The translations under genes and the position numbers were made by a program. A stretch of 64,000 bases of DNA from JANQHS01 sp965267505 (GTDB lineage: Bacteria > Bacteroidota > Bacteroidia > Cytophagales > CCMP332), in contig OZ254081.1 of NCBI GenBank assembly GCA_965267505.1, positions 1,178,001-1,242,000 on the forward strand, written 5' to 3'. Each line of letters opens with the position of its first letter. The stretch's first letter is position 1. Below the pieces are notes generated by a model, which ran no database searches, had not been told where the DNA came from, and was given only the letters and a program-made list of their open reading frames with translations. Below are positions 27,131-34,371 of this stretch, piece after piece.

Positions 27131-27693
27131 GCCGAAACCAATTTTCTCTTCCATTCCACATATCCATAAACAGCCATGCCCGTAAACAAAATATAAAGTA
27201 AGCTGGTCAGGTATAATTCCTTGTAAACATAAAGTCCAGCCGCAAAGAGATCCACAAAGATCCAGATCAGCCAATTTTCCAGGTACTTCCTTGTCATCAA
27301 CCAGGTAGCGATAAATCCAAAGATGGTTGTGGCCCCATCCATATAGGGCACATCAGAATTAGTAAAACTGTCTAAATACCAACCCAAAACAGGTGTAAGA
27401 AAAATTCCACTTGTCAACCAAAAAAAGACATGCTTTTTATTGCCTTTTTTTACCGAGATTTCTGGATTTCGTTCAATCCTACGAGACCAGGCATACCAGC
27501 CATAGATCCCTACCAAGAGATAATAGAACTGCAGAATGGAATCCCCATAAAGCTTGGAATTGAAGAATATCAAAATGTAGATCAGTGCCGATAAAATGCC
27601 AAAAGGCCAGCATATGATCTTCTCTCGGGCATTGAAAAAAACGAATAGGAGGCTAAATAGAACCCCAAACAGCTCAAAAATCCAATGTTCCAT
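27127..27693 (-). CDS. PnuC family vitamin transporter (nicotinamide riboside or thiamine)
   Basis: 188 residues with seven membrane helices and the WxxW substrate motif (GWYAWSRR) of the PnuC fold. Such proteins are facilitators that depend on phosphorylation of the vitamin inside the cell, and a kinase gene follows with a 4-bp overlap. PnuC brings in nicotinamide riboside and PnuT thiamine; the sequence alone does not decide. A promoter and a terminator-like hairpin stand before the gene. Confidence 0.9.
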   Translation of the reverse strand: MEHWIFELFGVLFSLLFVFFNAREKIICWPFGILSALIYILIFFNSKLYGDSILQFYYLLVGIYGWYAWSRRIERNPEISVKKGNKKHVFFWLTSGIFLTPVLGWYLDSFTNSDVPYMDGATTIFGFIATWLMTRKYLENWLIWIFVDLFAAGLYVYKELYLTSLLYILFTGMAVYGYVEWKRKLVSA

Positions 27694-27708
27694 AGTTTCA
27701 AATGGTCT

Positions 27709-27742
27709 AAAAAAAAGAAGACTGACCTGGAAACCAAGTCAG
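27709..27742 (-). terminator. Hairpin plus U-tract just before the PnuC gene
   Basis: On the minus strand a 9-bp stem CTGACTTGG / CCAGGTCAG (one U-G pair, TTT loop) is followed by TCTTC and eight U residues. The U-tract ends about 15 nt before the start codon of the transporter. It has the form of an intrinsic terminator or attenuator. Confidence 0.75.
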
Positions 27743-27844
27743 CCTTAAACTACGCACTAAACCAAGAAACTAAATCTTACAAATCTTTTGTGGGTTCTTT
27801 GAGGAAATTTTTTATTTCAGGTAGATTTTCTTCTATTTCCGCAG

Positions 27845-27874
27845 CAAAGATACATTTGGCTTACTCCTCGACAA
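27845..27874 (-). promoter_or_regulatory. Promoter of the PnuC operon
   Basis: On the minus strand TTG (27874-27872), a 19-nt spacer, and TATCTTTG (27852-27845) fit the Bacteroidota promoter (-33 TTG, -7 TAnnTTTG). Transcription would start near 27838 and give a leader of about 145 nt that contains the hairpin at 27709-27742. No leader peptide with a start codon is seen. Confidence 0.65.
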
Positions 27875-27905
27875 GTTAAAAAACTCCTAAAATAGCATGT
27901 AAGGT

Positions 27906-28712
27906 TTACCTGTTTGGCGTCTGTTCTCCCGAGTGGAATAAAGCCTTATTCGGGTTGAGAGAAAAGAATCCCAGCTTCTCAGTTCGCATACTTCTTACAG
28001 CTACACCGGCTTGAATACCCGGCTTCCATTTACTCCTGTGGATCAGGTCAAGGGCTACCACGTCGCAATTTCCTTCCAAAGCTTCAATAATCCTAACATT
28101 GCTTACCCTCCCATTCGGTTCTACGACAAATTGAACCCTAACATAGCCATTGATCTGCTTGGCCTTTGCTTCTTCTGGAAAGACAAGCTTTTCCCTTACA
28201 TACTCATTGAAATCCTCATACCTCCCATTTATGCTCGGAAGGGAGTCCAATTCATCCTCATTAAAAACCACCAAAGAGACATTATCAGGATATTCCGCCT
28301 TTCTAAATCCACGGTTCTGGATGATTCCCTCTACTCTATAGGGATTGAATTTAAATTTCAGGTCAACAGAACCCCCCATTGGTTCTCCATTCTTAGATCC
28401 TGGCTCAAACAAAAGCAGGTTGGCAATCCGCATCGCTTCTGCATCCACATCCCTTCCTACCGACTCCTTGAATTCCTTGGAAATGACCTTCCCTTTTTCA
28501 TCAATCTCACATCTGATCACCACGCGGCCTCCTATGTCCTTATCAATAGAGGTCCGAGGATAATTTAGCTCCTGCTCAAAGAGTCTTTTGAATTCCTTTA
28601 CTCCCCCATAATTCTTGGGATCTACCGCTTTTTTCTGGGCCTGAACCGTTCCAAAACAGAAAAGAAAAACGACTAGAAAGATCTTACTCAAAAAAGGACT
28701 TGCTGCTTTCAA
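27906..28712 (-). CDS. Exported protein with two TonB C-terminal-like domains
   Basis: 268 residues with a signal peptide ending in VQAQKK. Two copies of the TonB C-terminal fold follow, near residues 45-125 and 165-255 (YPRTSIDKDIGGRVVIRCEI; FPEEAKAKQINGYVRVQFVV). There is no membrane anchor of TonB type and no proline-rich spacer, so the protein is probably periplasmic. A paralogue lies directly upstream with a 29-bp overlap. Confidence 0.8.
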   Translation of the reverse strand: MKAASPFLSKIFLVVFLFCFGTVQAQKKAVDPKNYGGVKEFKRLFEQELNYPRTSIDKDIGGRVVIRCEIDEKGKVISKEFKESVGRDVDAEAMRIANLLLFEPGSKNGEPMGGSVDLKFKFNPYRVEGIIQNRGFRKAEYPDNVSLVVFNEDELDSLPSINGRYEDFNEYVREKLVFPEEAKAKQINGYVRVQFVVEPNGRVSNVRIIEALEGNCDVVALDLIHRSKWKPGIQAGVAVRSMRTEKLGFFSLNPNKALFHSGEQTPNR

Positions 28713-29442
28713 TCTTATCCATTTTAAATACTATAGGCACATAATACTGGGTCCTTACCGGGCTTTCGCCCACATAACCGGGCTTCCAACGGGTGTTCCG
28801 GATCACCCTCAGAGCTTCCTCATCGCAACCTGCTCCTACACTTTCCTCAATACCCACATTGGTTACTCGGCCGGTATTCTCCACCACGAAACGAACCTTC
28901 ACAGTTCCCTCCACCCCTACATTCATGGCTTGCGGAGGATATTTAAGATTCTGCGATATGAAATTCCCCAAACTACCTCCTGCAAAGAACAAAGGGCCCG
29001 GATTGGTTTCTTCCAATTCATAGATCTGTCCTGGATTCTTGGCTTCAGGTTGCTGATTTCTTTCTTCCGCCCATTTTTTATACTGACCCGGTTTGAAACT
29101 CACCTTAAGGACCTTGAATGCACTTACCGGCTTCCCGTCTAAGTAGCCGGGCTTCCATTGAGTCATTTTTATCATGCGGATGGCTTCGGCATCTATAGCA
29201 GGGCTTACGCTTTCTAGGATTCTGATGCTATCTAGCTCTCCACTGGCCAGGACTATAAAGGAGGTAAGGACCTTGCCCGCCCATCCACTTTCCAGCTCGG
29301 ATGAAGGATAGACCATTTCCTGCTTCAACATTCTTTTGAATTCCGCCTGCCCTCCTACGGCCATAGGCGGAATATCCATGTTTTGTGCCTGGAGAACCGG
29401 GCACAGGAAAGTAAGGCCAAAAAAGAGGGCTATTCTTTTCAT
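28684..29442 (-). CDS. Exported protein with two TonB C-terminal-like domains (paralogue)
   Basis: 252 residues with signal peptide ending near LQAQ. Again two TonB-C-like units (YPSSELESGWAGKVLTSFIV; YPPQAMNVGVEGTVKVRFVV). Arrangement and length match the gene downstream, so the pair arose by duplication. Possible role in binding TonB-dependent receptors or envelope polymers; not determinable here. Confidence 0.8.
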   Translation of the reverse strand: MKRIALFFGLTFLCPVLQAQNMDIPPMAVGGQAEFKRMLKQEMVYPSSELESGWAGKVLTSFIVLASGELDSIRILESVSPAIDAEAIRMIKMTQWKPGYLDGKPVSAFKVLKVSFKPGQYKKWAEERNQQPEAKNPGQIYELEETNPGPLFFAGGSLGNFISQNLKYPPQAMNVGVEGTVKVRFVVENTGRVTNVGIEESVGAGCDEEALRVIRNTRWKPGYVGESPVRTQYYVPIVFKMDKIESSKSFFE

Positions 29443-29484
29443 ATTATAGATAATAAAAATAAGGAAGTAAGGAAAAGTTCCCTT

Positions 29485-30641
29485 TTATGACCAGCTCTGA
29501 GCCTGAACCCAACGATTCGGGAGCTCTCCTTTTAAGGCATCCTGGTAATCCTCATAGAGGCAAGAAATAAATTTTCGCTCTCCTTCGCGCCCTTCTAAAT
29601 CTGGCAATTCGATCCACCATTTCTCCATCATTTTACTTTTGAAGAACTGCAGATCTCCACCTTTATCGTTAAGATTTACCTTGTAATTGATGAAATTCTC
29701 CATGTCAAAGGCAGGATGATGTTTTTTCTTGCCTGAATTAACCCCCTCAAGGAAATACCAAATCCCAACTGCCAGGATCTTAGCCGAAATATTTGAAACA
29801 TCCCTATTCGAATCGTAACCGAAGAATCCTATCCCTTTCCTTAGGTCATTATTTCCGGCATACCAGCAAAGTCTAACAAATTCATCCCCGGTAAACCCAA
29901 AGGGATTGTTAACGGTACTGGCAGGGAAATCCTGCATTTTGATACAAGAGAGGTCAATGGATAAAAGATCCAGATCCCTGATCACAGGTTCCAGGTTTTC
30001 GAAACGGTCCCTTAAACTTCCCAAACGAAAATGCTCAAGCATAGCTTTTGCATAAGTGAAACCACGCTTGGTCCGGCCAGATAACTTTGATATCCCAAAA
30101 TGGAAAATCCGGATACCGAAGATTGCTCATCCATGAAGATTCTGCTCAAATGACTTTGAGTGGCTACAGTTCCTGAGCCTTGTGGGTAGAGGTCAATCTT
30201 ATCATCGACTATTCCTATCCTTGATTCTTTTTTATGATTGGCCAGTCCGGCTATCAGTCCGATATCCAGATCATGACTTCCACCAATGCAAATCGGGATG
30301 ATATCATTTTCTATTAGGAGGTTGGAAACCTCTTCTACCCTTTTATAGGTTCCTTCCAAATCCTGGCCTGGCTTAATATTCCCAAGATCATAAACCCTTA
30401 ATCCGTTTCCCAGTGGTGAAAGATTGTAAAGAGACCTCCTGAATTCTACTAGATCATCATTGCTGGAATTAAAGCCTCCATTCCCCCGGAATTCATTGAT
30501 CCCGAAGATGGCCACATCCGCTTCCTTCCAATTTTCTATGCCATCCTTATTTACCCAAAGCTGACCGCCCAAGGTTTCCCCTTCGCGTAGTGACTCGGTA
30601 AGGATGGGATCAACGGATTCGAAAAAGATGGAAAAACCCAT
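29485..30641 (-). pseudogene. Arginase/formimidoylglutamase family gene split by a frameshift
   Basis: Two overlapping frames (30641-30012 and 30042-29485) together make one protein of about 385 residues of the arginase-like family common in Bacteroidota. The first holds the metal-site region GGSHDLDIGL, the second SIDLSCIK, WYFLEGV and the end PNRWVQAQ. The join is at the run of four T at 30046-30049 (AAAA on the coding strand): one extra A would read MQKAMLEHFRLGSL in one frame. It is either a real loss-of-function mutation or a sequence error. nqrF lies 58 bp upstream. Confidence 0.85.
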
Positions 30642-30699
30642 AGGGAAGCAAATAAAATAAAAAGGGGGATGAATTTCCCCCTATTTTCATTTTGATAGA

Positions 30700-32001
30700 T
30701 CAGCCTCCGAAATCATCGAAGCTTACGTGTTCCGGTGGAACACCAAAATCATCACACATTTTGATCACCGCAGCATTCATCATTGGCGGTCCGCAGAAAT
30801 AGAATTCTATTTCATCCGGATCAGGGTGATTACCCAAGTAGTTGTCAATCAATACCTGGTGAATGAAACCAACGAATCCTTCTCCGTTTGGATCATCAAG
30901 GCTTTTCTTTTCCTTCCAGTTATCCTCAGGAAGAGGCTCCGAAAGTGCAATGTGGTACTTGAAGTTCGGGAATTCCTTCTCGATCTTCCTGAAGTGCTCA
31001 GTGTAGAACAACTCCCTTCTTGAACGTCCACCATACCAGTAGCTCACCTTCCTACCTGACTTAAGGGTGTGGAACAAATGGAAGATATGTGAACGCAAAG
31101 GAGCCATACCTGCACCACCACCCACATAGATCATTTCCTTGTCTGTATCCTTGATGAAGAATTCTCCATAAGGTCCTGAAATGGTCACCTTGTCACCAGG
31201 GTTACGGGTGAAGACATAGGAAGAACAAATTCCGGGATTCACATCCATGAAAGCATTTTTTGCTCTGTCCCATGGCGGAGTAGCGATCCTGATGTTCAAC
31301 ATGATAATATTTCCTTCAGCAGGGTGGTTGGCCATCGAATAAGCCCGGAAGATTGGCTCATCGTTCTTCATCTTTAGATTCCAAAGATTGAACTTGTCCC
31401 ACTCCGGCTTGAACTTATCTTTTCCTTCCGGGTCATCAGGTAGAGGACTGATATCGATGCCGTCGAATTTCACTTCGATCTCAGGAACATCGATCTGGAT
31501 ATATCCACCTGATTTGAAGTCTAGGATCTCACCTTCAGGAAGCTTAACCACAAACTCTTTAATGAATGAAGCAACGTTATAGTTGGAAACAACCTCGCAC
31601 TCCCATTTTTTGATTCCGAAGATCTCATCAGGAACACGGATCTTCATGTCGTTCTTCACCTTCACCTGGCATGAAAGACGAACGCCTTCTTCTTTTTCCT
31701 GTCGTGTAAGGTGTCCTTCTTCTGTAGGTAGAACTTCGCCACCCCCTTCCTCGATGACGCATTTACACATGGCACAGGTACCCCCACCACCACAGGCAGA
31801 AGGGAGAAATACTTTTTGAGCTGAAAGCGTGGATAATAATGTGCTTCCGGCCGGAGCGATAATGGCATTATCTGAATCTCCATTCATCACGATGTTCACA
31901 TCTCCTGATTGAACAAGCTTGGATTGAGCATAAAGGAGAATGGCAACCAGGAATAAGATGATCCCTGTAAATGCAATTATGGAAGAGATGATCGGTAACA
32001 T
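30700..32001 (-). CDS. nqrF: Na+-translocating NADH:quinone reductase subunit F
   Basis: 433 residues. One N-terminal membrane helix, a [2Fe-2S] domain with the cysteines of CGGGGTCAMCKC plus a later Cys in RLSCQ, an FAD domain (FRAYSMANHP), and an NADH domain (VGGGAGMAPLRSH) ending in SFDDFGG, as in NqrF. It is the NADH-oxidising entry subunit of the Na+-NQR complex. The other subunits (nqrA-E) are not in this window: accD lies upstream and the arginase-like gene downstream. Confidence 0.96.
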   Translation of the reverse strand: MLPIISSIIAFTGIILFLVAILLYAQSKLVQSGDVNIVMNGDSDNAIIAPAGSTLLSTLSAQKVFLPSACGGGGTCAMCKCVIEEGGGEVLPTEEGHLTRQEKEEGVRLSCQVKVKNDMKIRVPDEIFGIKKWECEVVSNYNVASFIKEFVVKLPEGEILDFKSGGYIQIDVPEIEVKFDGIDISPLPDDPEGKDKFKPEWDKFNLWNLKMKNDEPIFRAYSMANHPAEGNIIMLNIRIATPPWDRAKNAFMDVNPGICSSYVFTRNPGDKVTISGPYGEFFIKDTDKEMIYVGGGAGMAPLRSHIFHLFHTLKSGRKVSYWYGGRSRRELFYTEHFRKIEKEFPNFKYHIALSEPLPEDNWKEKKSLDDPNGEGFVGFIHQVLIDNYLGNHPDPDEIEFYFCGPPMMNAAVIKMCDDFGVPPEHVSFDDFGG

Positions 32002-32090
32002 ATCCTTAGTTCAATGTTTTGAAGGTTGGCAAATTTAAGATTTGAGTTCTAACTGTGCGACACTTTTCAGCCATAATCTGCTATATATCA

Positions 32091-32933
32091 TCACTTTTCA
32101 AGAAGCTTCAACAAATTCTTGAGGACCCTTTTTAGATCCCTGCGGTCCACTATGAAATCCAGAAACCCATGATCCAGTAAAAACTCACTGCTCTGAAATC
32201 CTTTTGGGAGGTCCTTGCCGATAGTTTCACGGATGACCCTGGGTCCTGCAAATCCTATCAAGGCACCTGGCTCCCCAATATTAAAATCGCCCAACATGGC
32301 ATAGGATGCCGTCACCCCACCGGTAGTCGGATCGGTCATCAGAGAAATGTATGGAACCTTTGCTTCAGCCAATTGGGTCAACTTTGCTGCGGTCTTAGCC
32401 AATTGCATCAGGGAATATCCTGCCTCCATCATTCTTGCACCACCAGACTTACTGATGATTAGAAGAGGTGCCTTGTCCTTCCTTGCTTTGTCAATCGCCT
32501 GACCAATTTTCTCTCCAACCACGGATCCCATGGATCCACCGATGAAAGAGAAATCCATACAGGCAATGACAAGATCCATTCCACCCAGCTTTCCTTTTGC
32601 AGTACGGACCGCATCTTTAAGACCTGTTTTTTCCTGACTTTGTTTGATCCTTGCGGGATAAGGTTTCGAATCCTTGAATGCAAGGGGATCCGCAGAAACG
32701 ATGTTCTCTCCGAACTCCTCGTATTGGCCCTTATCAAATATGATCTCGAAATATTCCTTGGACCCTATCCGCATGTGGTAATTATCCTCCGGCGAAACGA
32801 AGTTGTTCTTCTTCAATTCGCTCATGTGGATGATCTTCCCGGATGGAGTTTTGTACCAAAGCCCGTCAGGGGCTTCTTTCTTTTCTTCTGTGGGGGTCAG
32901 GATTCCCTTGGCCTTTCTTTTGAACCAGGACAT
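32091..32933 (-). CDS. accD: Acetyl-CoA carboxylase carboxyltransferase subunit beta
   Basis: 280 residues. The carboxyltransferase core is well conserved (GGMDLVIACMDFSFIGGSMG; SGGARMMEAG; PTTGGVTASYAMLGD). The N-terminal zinc ribbon of AccD has lost all four cysteines: the first CxxC position reads TPSG and the second SPED. It joins AccA to transfer carboxyl from biotin to acetyl-CoA. The start MSWFKRK is the usual one; a -7 element is at 32956-32963. Confidence 0.95.
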   Translation of the reverse strand: MSWFKRKAKGILTPTEEKKEAPDGLWYKTPSGKIIHMSELKKNNFVSPEDNYHMRIGSKEYFEIIFDKGQYEEFGENIVSADPLAFKDSKPYPARIKQSQEKTGLKDAVRTAKGKLGGMDLVIACMDFSFIGGSMGSVVGEKIGQAIDKARKDKAPLLIISKSGGARMMEAGYSLMQLAKTAAKLTQLAEAKVPYISLMTDPTTGGVTASYAMLGDFNIGEPGALIGFAGPRVIRETIGKDLPKGFQSSEFLLDHGFLDFIVDRRDLKRVLKNLLKLLEK

Positions 32934-32955
32934 ACCTTGTTTTTTGGTAAGCGTG

Positions 32956-32963
32956 CAAAATTA
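32956..32963 (-). promoter_or_regulatory. -7 promoter element before accD
   Basis: TAATTTTG on the minus strand, 22 bp before the accD start. It fits TAnnTTTG; no clear -33 element. Confidence 0.5.
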
Positions 32964-33063
32964 ACCAAGGGATTTAAAAAGGAATGAAAAATCCCTTAAA
33001 AGTGAGGGCATCTTTTAATTGCTTTCCCCAGGCCCAAAAAGTTCATTGGGAAGTAAAAACGGC

Positions 33064-33071
33064 TAATTTTG
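33064..33071 (+). promoter_or_regulatory. -7 promoter element before the saccharopine-dehydrogenase-like gene
   Basis: TAATTTTG, with TTG at 33046 and a 15-nt spacer. It ends 15 bp before the ATG at 33087 and supports that start over a TTG at 33069 lying inside the element. Confidence 0.55.
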
Positions 33072-33086
33072 CCGAAAATTCAGGAT

Positions 33087-34298
33087 ATGACAAAGGTGAA
33101 GATAGGACTGATCAAAGAGGGCAAGGTTCCGGAGGATACCCGCGTACCCATGACCCCGGTCCAGGCTAAGGAATTCATGGAGGCCCATCCAAGGGTGATG
33201 ATCGTTGCTCAAAGCAGCGATATCCGCTGCTATTCCGACGATGAATATCGCCAACAGGGGATTGAAGTCGTGGATACCGTAGATGATTGTCATGTCTTGT
33301 TAGGAGTAAAAGAGGTTCCGCTTGACCAGCTTATTGAGAACAAGACCTATCTGTTCTTCTCTCATACCATCAAGATGCAGGAATACAATAAGGAGCTCCT
33401 GAAAAAGGTGGTTGAAAAGAACATCCGGCTAATCGACTATGAATTGCTGACAGATGATGATGGAATTCGCGTGATTGCCTTCGGCCGTTATGCCGGGATC
33501 GTAGGAGCCTATAATGGCATCCTTACCTATGGAAAGCGCTACAATCTTTTCAATCTAAGACCTGCTCACGAATGTCATGACCTTGAGGACCTACAGACCG
33601 AATTCAAAAAAGTTGATCTGCCCAATATTAAGATAGCCCTAACAGGCGGAGGCAGGGTTTCTAAAGGAGCCATGGAGGTACTCACCGGAATGGGGATCCG
33701 GAAGGTCAGTGCCAGGGAATACCTGGAAAAAGATTTCAATGAGCCTGTCTTCACCCAATTGAATTCGAGGGATTATTACCGAAAGGCCGATGGCACTGCC
33801 TTCACCCGTGAAGAATTCCATTCGGACCCAAGCGGATTCGAATCCAGCTTCCTGGACTATGCCAATATCTCAGAGATCCTGATAGCCGGGGCATACTGGG
33901 ATCATAGGGCTCCTGTGCTTTTCAAAAGAGAGGATGCCTTTGAAAATGGATTCCACATCAAAGTGATCGCCGACATCACCTGCGATATCGAAGGAAGTAT
34001 TCCATCCACCAAGAGGCCGAGCACCATCGATGATCCGATCTACGATTATAATCCTGAAGAGGATCGCCTTGCTCCCGGGATGAGTGATGAAGCCAATATC
34101 ACGGTCATGGCGGTTGACAATCTTCCGAACGAACTGCCAAGGGACGCCTCCAGGGATTTCGGAAAGGAATTAAGCACCCATGTGCTACCTGCCCTGCTTG
34201 AGCCTGGAGAAACAGAGATCATCCGAAGGGCAACTATCGCAAGAAATCGAGCCGTACAACCCGATTTCAGCCATTTAGCAAACTGGCTTAATTCTTAA
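33087..34298 (+). CDS. Saccharopine dehydrogenase-like NAD-dependent oxidoreductase
   Basis: 403 residues from MTKVKIG. The N-terminal half matches the alanine-dehydrogenase/PNT N-domain (GLIKEGKVPEDTRVPMTP), and the middle holds a nucleotide-binding fold (IALTGGGRVSKGAMEVL). The layout matches lysine-forming saccharopine dehydrogenases. Substrate is not proven; other members act on alanine or related amino acids. It is followed by sucA after 73 bp. Confidence 0.8.
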   Translation: MTKVKIGLIKEGKVPEDTRVPMTPVQAKEFMEAHPRVMIVAQSSDIRCYSDDEYRQQGIEVVDTVDDCHVLLGVKEVPLDQLIENKTYLFFSHTIKMQEYNKELLKKVVEKNIRLIDYELLTDDDGIRVIAFGRYAGIVGAYNGILTYGKRYNLFNLRPAHECHDLEDLQTEFKKVDLPNIKIALTGGGRVSKGAMEVLTGMGIRKVSAREYLEKDFNEPVFTQLNSRDYYRKADGTAFTREEFHSDPSGFESSFLDYANISEILIAGAYWDHRAPVLFKREDAFENGFHIKVIADITCDIEGSIPSTKRPSTIDDPIYDYNPEEDRLAPGMSDEANITVMAVDNLPNELPRDASRDFGKELSTHVLPALLEPGETEIIRRATIARNRAVQPDFSHLANWLNS

Positions 34299-34371
34299 AA
34301 TCTGTTTAATCGTTTATACGATTTTTATAATTTAATAGAGCCTTCTACCTTTGGTCCAAGCAGCTAATGCC

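Noticed and set aside
27694..27860. Second TPP riboswitch before the PnuC gene
   Set aside because: The conserved blocks CTGAGA and the GTAGGGA end are absent.
30012..30060. Programmed frameshift in the arginase-family gene
   Set aside because: No slippery heptamer or following structure; a simple one-base loss in a run of A explains it.
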